Shown here: positions 17,287 to 24,450 of the stretch, piece after piece
Layout of the letters: the number at the start of each line of letters is the position of its first letter
How positions within the stretch are numbered: position 1 is the first letter of the stretch
Origin: Sulfitobacter sediminilitoris
Lineage (GTDB): Bacteria; Pseudomonadota; Alphaproteobacteria; Rhodobacterales; Rhodobacteraceae
Direction: 5' to 3'
DNA length: 64,000 nucleotides
NCBI RefSeq assembly: GCF_010667575.1
Contig: NZ_JAABNT010000006.1
Coordinates: 124,001 to 188,000, forward strand
Translations under genes and position numbers: made by a program
Notes under the pieces: model-generated
The model's database searches: none
What the model saw: the letters and a program-made list of their open reading frames with translations, nothing else
Told to the model about the DNA's origin: nothing

Positions 17287-17579
17287 CCGACCCCGTAAAG
17301 CTTGCAGCCGAGGTGCTGAAAGAACACCGCGCTTCTATTGACCGGCTGGATGCCATCCTCGTCTACACGCTGGGCGAGCGGTTCAAACACACGCAGGCCG
17401 TGGGGAAACTCAAGGCCACACACGACCTTCCCCCGTCCGATCCCAACCGCGAAGCGGATCAGATCGCACGGCTCGAAGATTTGGCGAAAGAGGCTGACCT
17501 CGATCCCGAATTCGCCAAGAAGTTTCTCAACTTCATCATCGCTGAAGTCATTCAGCACCATAAACAACATCAATCGTAA
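17283..17579 (+). CDS. Chorismate mutase (AroQ type)
   Basis: A 98-residue all-helical enzyme converting chorismate to prephenate for phenylalanine and tyrosine. Key elements: HRASIDRLDAILVYTLGERF in the first helix (one active-site arginine), VGKLKATHDLPPSDPNRE (lysine and arginine contacts) and EFAKKFLNFIIAEVIQHH. Single-domain form of normal length. It precedes rpsP with a small GC-rich hairpin (17580-17596) in the 42-base gap. Confidence 0.9.
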   Translation: MTDPVKLAAEVLKEHRASIDRLDAILVYTLGERFKHTQAVGKLKATHDLPPSDPNREADQIARLEDLAKEADLDPEFAKKFLNFIIAEVIQHHKQHQS

Positions 17580-17621
17580 GGTGGGTGACCCCCACCGCTC
17601 CAACCAAAGGAAAACCACATC

Positions 17622-18038
17622 ATGGCAATGAAAATTCGTCTCGCCCGCGGCGGCTCCAAGAAGCGCCCATTTTACCGTATCGTTGCAGCTGACAGCCGCA
17701 TGCCACGCGACGGCCGCTTTATCGAAAAGCTGGGCACCTACAACCCGCTGCTGCCCAAAGACAGCGAAGAGCGCGTGAAAATGGACGTGGAGAAGGTTCA
17801 AGAGTGGATCTCTAAGGGTGCACAGCCCACGGACCGCGTCCGCCGCATGCTGGAAGCCGCAGGCGCCCTGCCCAAGACCGAGCGTAACAACCCCAACAAG
17901 GGTACACCGGGCAAGAAAGCGCAAGAGCGCGCACAGGAGAAAGCCGACAAGGCAGCTGCGGCCGCCGAAGCAGCAAACGCGCCTGCCGAAGAAGCGCCTG
18001 CTGATGAGGCACCCGCAGAAGAAGCGGCGTCTGAATAA
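17622..18038 (+). CDS. rpsP: 30S ribosomal protein S16
   Basis: A 138-residue small-subunit protein needed for 30S assembly. The core [24 protein letters not shown] up to about residue 85 is canonical. A tail of roughly 40 residues follows, made almost only of Ala, Glu, Lys and Pro (for example [17 protein letters not shown]), longer than in E. coli S16 (82 residues). AAGGA precedes the ATG. Followed 18 bases later by bluB. Confidence 0.97.
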   Translation: MAMKIRLARGGSKKRPFYRIVAADSRMPRDGRFIEKLGTYNPLLPKDSEERVKMDVEKVQEWISKGAQPTDRVRRMLEAAGALPKTERNNPNKGTPGKKAQERAQEKADKAAAAAEAANAPAEEAPADEAPAEEAASE

Positions 18039-18056
18039 GCAAAAGAGCTGCCCGGC

Positions 18057-18686
18057 ATGGACGCCTTTACTGACGATTTCCGTGCCGGGCTGCACGATCT
18101 GATGCGATGGCGGCGCGATGTACGCCACTTTCGCACCGATCCGGTGGATGAGGCATTGCTCCAGCAGTGCCTAGATACCTTTTCCCTTGCCCCTTCCGTT
18201 GGTCTGTCTGAACCATGGCGCATTGTCCGTGTCAGATCAGAAACCATGCGCGACGCGGCAATACTGAATTTCAAAGACACCAACGCCAAAGCTCTTGCTG
18301 GCTACACCGGCGATCAGGCGAAACTTTATGCGTCTCTCAAGCTTTCGGGGATGCAGGATGCGCCGGAACATCTGGCCATCTACTGCGATGACGAAACCGC
18401 CAAGGGCGCTGGCCTTGGGGCGGTGTCCATGCCTGAAATGCGGCGATACTCCGTTGTGGGCGCTGTCACGCTGATGTGGTTAACCGCCCGCGCCTTGGGC
18501 CTTGGTGTCGGGTGGGTTTCCATCCTTGACCCTGATCGCCTCAACGCTGATCTTGAGGTGCCAGAGGGCTGGACGCTGGTCGCCTATCTGTGCCTCGGCT
18601 GGCCGCAGGAAAACACGCTGACGCCAGAGTTGGAAACCAAAGGCTGGGAGGCCCGCTCCACCCGCCTGAAAATTGAGAGCCGCTGA
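18057..18686 (+). CDS. bluB: 5,6-dimethylbenzimidazole synthase BluB
   Basis: A 209-residue nitroreductase-fold enzyme that breaks reduced FMN to form the lower ligand of vitamin B12. RRDVRHFRTDPVDEALL begins the flavin site and SVGLSEPWRIVRV matches the BluB S-x-G-x-x-P-W region. The lid and C-terminal GLGVGWVSILDPDRL followed by LCLGWP are also typical. Its place between rpsP and rimM, away from cob genes, is notable. The stop overlaps the next small gene (TGATG). Confidence 0.9.
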   Translation: MDAFTDDFRAGLHDLMRWRRDVRHFRTDPVDEALLQQCLDTFSLAPSVGLSEPWRIVRVRSETMRDAAILNFKDTNAKALAGYTGDQAKLYASLKLSGMQDAPEHLAIYCDDETAKGAGLGAVSMPEMRRYSVVGAVTLMWLTARALGLGVGWVSILDPDRLNADLEVPEGWTLVAYLCLGWPQENTLTPELETKGWEARSTRLKIESR

Positions 18687-18835
18687 TGCTTCGTCTTGTC
18701 ATTCTTGTGCTTACTCTGTTTGTCGGCTTTGGCTTGGGCATCTGGTATGACAGGCATCAAATGACTGTGGAATGCGCCAATGGCGAAGGCGAATGGACCG
18801 GTACAATTTGCGTGAATTCGGAGTTGCTGCAATGA
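18686..18835 (+). CDS. 49-residue membrane-anchored protein with CxxxEGxW motif (copy 1)
   Basis: A tiny gene starting at the ATG overlapping the bluB stop. Residues 2-20 form one membrane helix; the short tail, probably periplasmic, holds C30, EGEW and C42 (spacing C-x6-W-x4-C). The next gene encodes a protein with exactly the same tail spacing. Start and stop overlaps with neighbours on both sides (TGATG and ATGA) show it is a translated member of the operon. The two cysteines could form a disulphide. Function unknown. Confidence 0.75.
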   Translation: MLRLVILVLTLFVGFGLGIWYDRHQMTVECANGEGEWTGTICVNSELLQ

Positions 18836-19014
18836 ACTTACTACGCTCCGCTGGACGGCAAATCGTGCTTTCGTTTGTTGTCCTCTCAACCGTCTTCGCG
18901 GCAGGCTTTTTTGCCGGTTCATCCTCCAGCATATCTGCGATGCACACCGAGTGTCTGTTGTCTGAAGGAAAATGGGCCGACGGATTCTGCACCATAGCGG
19001 AGAAATCACAATGA
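18832..19014 (+). CDS. 60-residue membrane-anchored protein with CxxxEGxW motif (copy 2)
   Basis: Starts at the ATG in the ATGA overlap with copy 1 and ends in an ATGA overlap with rimM. Residues 10-29 are a membrane helix or signal anchor. The tail has C41, EGKW (W48) and C53, the same C-x6-W-x4-C spacing as copy 1 (C30, W37, C42). The two are therefore tandem paralogs. No known domain. Confidence 0.75.
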   Translation: MNLLRSAGRQIVLSFVVLSTVFAAGFFAGSSSSISAMHTECLLSEGKWADGFCTIAEKSQ

Positions 19015-19532
19015 CCGATCTTATCCCTGTCGGTGCCATCGCCGGTGCTTACGGCGTGCGCGGCGAGCTGCGCGTGAAGAGCTATTGCGCGGTGCCAGAA
19101 GACATCGAAAACTACAGCCCGCTTTCCAATGAGGATGGCAGCAAGACCTTCGCCCTCGCCATCCTGCACCCGATCAAGAACGGCTTTGCAGCGCGCATCT
19201 CCGAAATAGCGACCAAGGAAGAGGCCGACGCCTTGCGCGGCACGACACTATATGCGGAGCGCGGACAGTTGCCGTCGTTGCCTGATGACGAATTCTATCA
19301 TGCCGATCTGATCGGGCTTGAGGTCTATGATACCGGCGGTGTGCTGCTGGGACATGTCAAAACGGTTCAGAACCATGGCGCGGATGATCTGCTGGAACTT
19401 CAACTTGCCGGTACGTCCGCCACGGTATTCTTGCCGTTTACGAAGGCGGCCGTCCCGACCGTGGACCTAGCCTCAGGTCGTATCGTTGCCGACCCGCCTT
19501 TGGGTATTCTGCCGGAGGAGGACGCGGACTGA
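19011..19532 (+). CDS. rimM: Ribosome maturation factor RimM
   Basis: A 173-residue factor that binds S19 and helps 30S head assembly. Typical N-terminal [20 protein letters not shown] barrel and the PRC-barrel [18 protein letters not shown], then [14 protein letters not shown]. The start at 19011 is fixed by the ATGA overlap. Its stop touches the following sulfotransferase-like start. Confidence 0.96.
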   Translation: MTDLIPVGAIAGAYGVRGELRVKSYCAVPEDIENYSPLSNEDGSKTFALAILHPIKNGFAARISEIATKEEADALRGTTLYAERGQLPSLPDDEFYHADLIGLEVYDTGGVLLGHVKTVQNHGADDLLELQLAGTSATVFLPFTKAAVPTVDLASGRIVADPPLGILPEEDAD

Positions 19533-20320
19533 TGCCTCGCCGCATCATCATACACGCAGGCTTTCACAAGACAGGCACGACCACTCTTCAGGCGACTTTG
19601 CGCGAAAATCGCACCACACTAAAGAAACATATCGCACTTCGCCTGCGCTGGCACATGAAAGACATCGTCGCTGCCAGCAGGGGATACTCTACGGATCAGG
19701 ACCCACTTGCCCTTATCAAAGTGCAATCCCGTTTCGGGTCGATGATGAACGCGCTTCCCGGCATGCCGCGCCGGACACTTATCATCTCGGCAGAGGAACT
19801 AAGTGGCCACCTGCCGGGGCGGGGTGACCTTATGGATTACGCCGCAGCACCCGTGCTAATTTATGCTTATTGGGAGATTGCCAAGGCCCGCTATCCGCAA
19901 GCAGAGGTCTTGATCTATCTCTCTACGCGGTCCCCCACTGCCTGGCTGGCATCGGCATATTGGGAGCATGTGAAGTCATCGAATATGACGATGGATTTCG
20001 ACGCTTTCAGCACGCGCTATATAAAGGCTGCAAAACTGGATGACATGGTGACCGAAATCGCAAGCCGCGTCCCGGCACCCGTGTACGCCCATGCGCTTGA
20101 GGACTGCCGAGATCTCGCGCTTGGCCCCGCTGATCCGTTGCTGGACCTGTGTGATCTTCCGCAAACGCTTCGGTCTGAACTGGTCGCTGTTCCCCCCAGC
20201 AACGAACGGCTTGGCGATGACGTTTTGCACGCGATGCTGGAAGCCAACCGAATTCACAAAACCCCTGCCGCACGCAACGCGGCCAAAGCAGCCATTCTTG
20301 CAGAGGCGCGCAACGCATGA
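19532..20320 (+). CDS. Sulfotransferase-like P-loop protein
   Basis: A 262-residue protein opening with IIIHAGFHKTGTTTLQATL. This is the 5'-phosphosulfate-binding loop (HxGxxKTGTTTLQ) of PAPS-dependent sulfotransferases. YLSTRSPTAWLASAYWEH near residue 130 is the 3'-phosphate binding element with its arginine and serine. Acceptor unknown; glycans and lipids are usual. It sits between rimM and trmD with a one-base overlap before and an ATGA overlap after, so it is expressed with ribosome maturation genes, which is odd for this family. Confidence 0.75.
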   Translation: MPRRIIIHAGFHKTGTTTLQATLRENRTTLKKHIALRLRWHMKDIVAASRGYSTDQDPLALIKVQSRFGSMMNALPGMPRRTLIISAEELSGHLPGRGDLMDYAAAPVLIYAYWEIAKARYPQAEVLIYLSTRSPTAWLASAYWEHVKSSNMTMDFDAFSTRYIKAAKLDDMVTEIASRVPAPVYAHALEDCRDLALGPADPLLDLCDLPQTLRSELVAVPPSNERLGDDVLHAMLEANRIHKTPAARNAAKAAILAEARNA

Positions 20321-21105
20321 AACCTTCCCGCTCTCACGGTCGCCAATCGGTGCAGGCCAGCCTTAAGCCGCGCGAGTTGATGCAGCCCAACCCGGACTAC
20401 CGCGATGTCTGGCAAGCGCGCGTGATCACGCTGTTTCCTGAACTATTTCCCGGCGTGCTGGGGGCCAGTCTGACCGGCAAGGCCTTGCAGGACGGGCTGT
20501 GGCAATTGCACACTCACGATCTGCGCCAGTTTGGCATCGGCAAGCACCGCAACGTGGATGACACACCTGCGGGCGGCGGCGCTGGCATGGTGATGCGCGC
20601 CGACGTGGTTGGCCCTGCCATCGAAGCAGCACAGGCACACGCACGCGGGCGCTGGCCTATTCTTTACATGTCGCCGCGCGGACGCCGCTTTGATCAGGCA
20701 ATGGCGCGTGATCTGGCGACCTGCACCGGGGCCACTATGCTGTGCGGTCGCTTCGAGGGCGTGGATGAGCGCGTGATCGAACACTACAAGATCACCGAAG
20801 TGTCCTTGGGTGATTTCGTGATGACTGGCGGAGAACTGGCAGCGCAGGCAATGATCGACGCGACCGTCCGACTTTTGCCCGGTGTGCTGGGCAACGCTGA
20901 AAGCACGGTAGAAGAGAGCCATTCAAACGGGCTGCTTGAGCATCCGCAATACACCCGGCCCGCAGTCTGGGAAGGCCGTGAGATACCGCCTGTTCTCATG
21001 TCTGGCAATCACAAGGAAATTGCAAAGTGGCGACATGCGCAATCCGTAGCACTGACCCGCGCGCGGCGCCCCGATCTTTTGAAGGAAGAGGGTGAGGGCA
21101 GCTAA
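20317..21105 (+). CDS. trmD: tRNA (guanine-N1)-methyltransferase TrmD
   Basis: A 262-residue SPOUT methyltransferase that makes m1G37. The trefoil knot is around LYMSPRGRRFDQAMARDL, LCGRFEGVDERV and SLGDFVMTGGELAA; SNGLLEHPQYTRP is also diagnostic. It carries about 30 extra N-terminal residues before the usual start (ARVITLFPELFPG). The ATG at 20317 overlaps the previous stop and has AGAGG eight bases upstream, so the extension is probably real; ATG 20380 is the alternative. Confidence 0.96.
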   Translation: MKPSRSHGRQSVQASLKPRELMQPNPDYRDVWQARVITLFPELFPGVLGASLTGKALQDGLWQLHTHDLRQFGIGKHRNVDDTPAGGGAGMVMRADVVGPAIEAAQAHARGRWPILYMSPRGRRFDQAMARDLATCTGATMLCGRFEGVDERVIEHYKITEVSLGDFVMTGGELAAQAMIDATVRLLPGVLGNAESTVEESHSNGLLEHPQYTRPAVWEGREIPPVLMSGNHKEIAKWRHAQSVALTRARRPDLLKEEGEGS

Positions 21106-21123
21106 GCGCCCTCACCCGCCGCA

Positions 21124-21369
21124 TCAGGCGGCGTGTGCCTTGATATAGGCGTAGATTTCGTCCTTGAGCGCCATCCGTTCCTTGCGCATTTCGGTCATAT
21201 GTTCATCGCTTGTCGGCTCAACATCCGTCTCGGCGCGGTGGAGCGCACGGTTGAGTTCATGGTAGCTGTCCGACAGCTTGGCGAAATGAGCATCAGATTG
21301 GCGCAATGCTGCCATCTGCTCCACCATATCTGGAAACTCTTCGGGCAGTTCGTGGGGTACGTGAGACAT
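21124..21369 (-). CDS. YdcH-family (DUF465) small protein
   Basis: An 81-residue charged helical-hairpin protein with the DUF465 pattern: FAKLSDSYHELNRALHRAE in the first helix and LKDEIYAYIKAH at the end. Function unknown; members are abundant and small. Convergent with trmD, sharing a short GC-rich hairpin around 21116-21132. Confidence 0.82.
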   Translation of the reverse strand: MSHVPHELPEEFPDMVEQMAALRQSDAHFAKLSDSYHELNRALHRAETDVEPTSDEHMTEMRKERMALKDEIYAYIKAHAA

Positions 21370-21415
21370 TATTGGTCTTCCTTCTTAGCTATCTATAGCC
21401 GGTTGAGTGTTGGGT

Positions 21416-22306
21416 TCAGGTCTTGCGCGCTTGCGGATGCAATGACGCAGCGAGGATATGATCCGATTTGTTCAAGACCGCTTCGGCCTGATGATAGATC
21501 AGCGGATCGGGCGGTGTTGCAACCTTCAGATTTTTGTCCGGGTAATCCAGTTGAGACAGGAAATGCCGCATGCAGGTCAGCCGCGCGCGTTTCTTGTCGT
21601 TTGATCGGATCACGGTCCAAGGTGCATCAGCGGTGTCGGTGTAAAAGAACATCGCTTCTTTAGCTTCGGTGTAATCGTCCCACTTGTCCAGCGATGCACG
21701 GTCAATCGGGGACAACTTCCAGCGTTTCAGAGGATCCGTCTCACGCGACGCGAAACGGGCCTTTTGCTCATCCTGCGTGACCGAGAACCAGTATTTGAAA
21801 AGCTTGATGCCAGAGCGGACCAGCATGCGCTCGAACTCAGGCGTCTGCCGCATGAATTCAAGGTACTCCGTCGGCTGACAAAAGTTCATCACCCGCTCCA
21901 CACCTGCCCGGTTGTACCAAGAGCGGTCGTAAAGGACGATCTCACCTGCGGTAGGAAGGTGTTTGATGTAGCGTTGAAAATACCACTGCCCGCGCTCTTC
22001 ATCCGTTGGTTTGTTCAGTGCCACGACACGGGCAGCGCGGGGATTGAGGTGTTCGGTAAAGCGCTTGATCGTACCGCCCTTGCCTGCCGCGTCGCGGCCT
22101 TCGAAAAGCAGGACGAATTTTTGCCCCGTTTCCTGTACCCAATGCTGCACTTTCAGCAATTCGACCTGCAATGCGGATTTCTCAGCCTCATAGGTCTTGC
22201 GGTCCATCTTTTCCGCGTAGGGATATTCGCCTTGCTCGAACCCAAGGATCGCTGTAGTTTTACTGTCCACTTCGCTTGCCGAAGCTGTCTTTGTCTGCAT
22301 GGCCAT
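21416..22306 (-). CDS. ppk2: Polyphosphate kinase 2 (PPK2 class I type)
   Basis: A 296-residue enzyme transferring phosphate between polyphosphate and nucleoside diphosphates. Walker A FEGRDAAGKGGTIKRF lies at residues 68-83, Walker B with LYDRSWYNRAGVERV near 125-139, and the lid with KLFKYWFSVTQDEQKARF near residue 185. The single PPK2 domain and length fit class I; direction of reaction in vivo is not visible. The start at 22306 (MAMQTKT) has AGG seven bases upstream; the frame is open to 22609 but that part is not PPK2-like. Confidence 0.93.
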   Translation of the reverse strand: MAMQTKTASASEVDSKTTAILGFEQGEYPYAEKMDRKTYEAEKSALQVELLKVQHWVQETGQKFVLLFEGRDAAGKGGTIKRFTEHLNPRAARVVALNKPTDEERGQWYFQRYIKHLPTAGEIVLYDRSWYNRAGVERVMNFCQPTEYLEFMRQTPEFERMLVRSGIKLFKYWFSVTQDEQKARFASRETDPLKRWKLSPIDRASLDKWDDYTEAKEAMFFYTDTADAPWTVIRSNDKKRARLTCMRHFLSQLDYPDKNLKVATPPDPLIYHQAEAVLNKSDHILAASLHPQARKT

Positions 22307-22622
22307 CTTATCGCCTTTTCTGTTCGCAATGCGGTAGCGACCTGACGATAAGAAACCGGGGCCTTTTCTGCATTGACGTGGATCAAACCCACGCGGGGCC
22401 CGTGAGATAAATCCGCCCTTGATCCCGCGCCCACACCTGCCTATACCCCGCCCATCCGGAATCGCTTGGCGCGACTCCGGTGCTTTGCGTTTTTCGCATT
22501 GCTGATAAGGAATGACGATGCACTCTCCGGTGGGCGGCCCTGACTGACCCGACAGACAGACCGAAGCTCTGATCGCGTAACAATCTTCGTGGAACACCAC
22601 GAGCATCAAAGGAGAAGGTCAG
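22307..22622. promoter_or_regulatory. Promoter and leader region between ppk2 and rplS
   Basis: About 316 bases between divergent genes. A possible sigma-70 promoter for rplS is TTGATC (22419-22424), 16 bases, CTATAC (22441-22446). A nine-codon frame at 22518-22547 (MHSPVGGPD) has AAGGA six bases upstream and could be a leader peptide. A small hairpin CGTGG-AACA-CCACG lies about 25 bases before rplS. These are pattern calls only. Confidence 0.35.
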
Positions 22623-22997
22623 ATGAACCTGATCGCAGAACTCGAGGCGGAACAAATCGCCGAGCTGGGCAAAGAGATCCCGGATTTCCGTGCGGGTGAC
22701 ACCATTCGCGTCGGCTTTAAAGTGACCGAGGGTACACGTACCCGTGTGCAGAACTACGAAGGTGTCTGCATTGCACGCAACAACGGTCACGGCATCGCCG
22801 GATCGTTCACCGTGCGCAAGATCAGCTTCGGCGAAGGTGTTGAGCGCGTATTCCCGCTGCACTCCACCAACATCGACAGCATCACCGTGGTACGCCGTGG
22901 TCGTGTGCGTCGCGCCAAGCTGTACTATCTGCGCTCGCGTCGCGGTAAATCCGCACGTATCGCCGAGAACGCCAACTACAAAGCCAAAAAAGCCTGA
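22623..22997 (+). CDS. rplS: 50S ribosomal protein L19
   Basis: A 124-residue protein at the subunit interface. [45 protein letters not shown] and [18 protein letters not shown] are canonical. AAAGGAG precedes the ATG. rpmE follows after 14 bases. Confidence 0.98.
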   Translation: MNLIAELEAEQIAELGKEIPDFRAGDTIRVGFKVTEGTRTRVQNYEGVCIARNNGHGIAGSFTVRKISFGEGVERVFPLHSTNIDSITVVRRGRVRRAKLYYLRSRRGKSARIAENANYKAKKA

Positions 22998-23011
22998 GGG
23001 GAGCCGGACAG

Positions 23012-23233
23012 ATGAAAGCCGATACACATCCCGAATACCACATGATCAACGTCAAGATGACAGACGGCACGATCTTGGAAATGAAATCTACATGGGGCAA
23101 GGAAGGCGACCAGTTGTCGCTCGACATCGACCCAACCGTGCACCCTGCATGGACCGGCGGTACAAGCCGCTTGATGGACACCGGTGGCCGCGTGTCCAAG
23201 TTCAAGAACAAGTACGCGGGTCTGTCGCTGTAA
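23012..23233 (+). CDS. rpmE: 50S ribosomal protein L31 (zinc-free type)
   Basis: A 73-residue ribosomal protein with [15 protein letters not shown] and [22 protein letters not shown]. No cysteine at all, so it lacks the zinc-binding CxxC pairs of the E. coli L31 main form. Last gene of the translation block; a strong terminator follows. Confidence 0.97.
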   Translation: MKADTHPEYHMINVKMTDGTILEMKSTWGKEGDQLSLDIDPTVHPAWTGGTSRLMDTGGRVSKFKNKYAGLSL

Positions 23234-23259
23234 TCAGCGCAATCCTTGCGGAAGACATG

Positions 23260-23285
23260 AAAGCGCAGCTTGCGGGCTGCGCTTT
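23260..23285 (+). terminator. Rho-independent terminator after rpmE
   Basis: A 10-bp stem (23260-23269 with 23276-23285), loop TTGCGG, and a T run reaching 23288. It ends the rplS-rpmE transcript and lies just before the end of the convergent gene at 23310. Confidence 0.9.
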
Positions 23286-23309
23286 TTTGCGTTTTTGAGA
23301 TCAGGTTTG

Positions 23310-24275
23310 CTATTTCAGCAAAGAGGGCAGTCTGTGGTAGGCGCCTTTGCTTGGCTTGAAGGACTTCACCCCCGCCACGGCTTTCTTGTACGCAGCCGCT
23401 GTTGAGGTCGCCAGTTTCTGAAACTCGGCATAAAGCTTCGATACCTTCGGCCCCAAACGTTTGATATCGGCCTGGATGCCTTTGAGTTCCTTTTGCAGCG
23501 TTGCCAGTTCCTTTTCGTTCAAGAACGCTTCGCGCAGATCAACTGCCCCCGTCACGATCAGCATAGCCGGAGCGAATGTCTTTGGCATCTTGCCCAGACC
23601 ATCGGCGACAGCACCCGCTGTTGAGCCATAGTTCCAAGCCTTCTTCAGTGTCGTTTCTTCATTTCCCTTAAGCGCACAGCCAAGCGCGAATTCAATCCCC
23701 GCAAGCGCGATGCCACCGCCCAGCGCAATGCCGCCGCCAACAGGGACGAGGCAAAGACCGATAGCACCCAGACCAGCGCCAAGTACCCCTTTAATCTTGG
23801 CATCGCGGCAAGCTTTGATGGCTTTTTCGATCTTCTTTGCAGCGTCGTTGAATTTCTTCTCCAGCGTCTTCAGTTCACCAAGATAGCCTTGGAACTGACC
23901 GACCACGGCGAAAAAGGCGATCAACTTCGCTTCTAGTGCTGCATCCTCCAGCACCTGCATCCGACCATTGAATTCCTCCATGTTGTCGAGCGCATCAAGC
24001 TGCTTGTTCAAACAGGACTTCATCTTGTTGAGGTCCTTCGATTTGCCAGATAGGCAATTGTCGCGTTCTTTTTCGGTGGCTTCGGTCGCGGTCAGAACAC
24101 TGTCCTGGCATTTGTTGAACTTGGATTTTGAGTCACTATCCAAGGCCTTGAAAGTGCTGCCATTTGTGATCTTTTTGGCATCAGACAGACTGTCAATGCA
24201 GGTCTCCAATAGATCATCCAGAATGACCGCGATCTTGCGATCCTCCATAACCTCTTGGGGTGTTCGGGTCACCAT
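23310..24275 (-). CDS. Alpha-helical protein with central glycine-rich hydrophobic segment, unknown function
   Basis: About 321 residues from the ATG at 24275, which has GGAG six bases upstream; the frame is open to 24341. No signal peptide. The first 150 residues are charged, lysine-rich helices with heptad-like spacing and four cysteines. Then comes a 40-residue hydrophobic stretch rich in Gly and Ala (GVLGAGLGAIGLCLVPVGGG onward), followed by another long helix pair (LNEKELATLQKELKGIQADIKRLG) and a basic tail. Helical bundle, hydrophobic hairpin, coiled coil is the order seen in ClyA/Hbl-type alpha-pore-forming proteins, but no sequence motif confirms this. It follows the Hint/RTX gene on the same strand after 175 bases. 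Confidence 0.65.
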   Translation of the reverse strand: MVTRTPQEVMEDRKIAVILDDLLETCIDSLSDAKKITNGSTFKALDSDSKSKFNKCQDSVLTATEATEKERDNCLSGKSKDLNKMKSCLNKQLDALDNMEEFNGRMQVLEDAALEAKLIAFFAVVGQFQGYLGELKTLEKKFNDAAKKIEKAIKACRDAKIKGVLGAGLGAIGLCLVPVGGGIALGGGIALAGIEFALGCALKGNEETTLKKAWNYGSTAGAVADGLGKMPKTFAPAMLIVTGAVDLREAFLNEKELATLQKELKGIQADIKRLGPKVSKLYAEFQKLATSTAAAYKKAVAGVKSFKPSKGAYHRLPSLLK

Positions 24276-24450
24276 AAGTTGCTCCATGAATACATATATA
24301 AAAAAACGATCTCGCTCCGGTGTTTGAAGCATCGCTGGCAAAAGACCGTGTGATTTTCTCGCTCAGATCAAGCATCATGGAAAGCCGCGCAGAGCGGGCA
24401 AACGTCACTACTCTAGGATGCCGGGCGAATTCTGGTGGCAACCAAGACAC

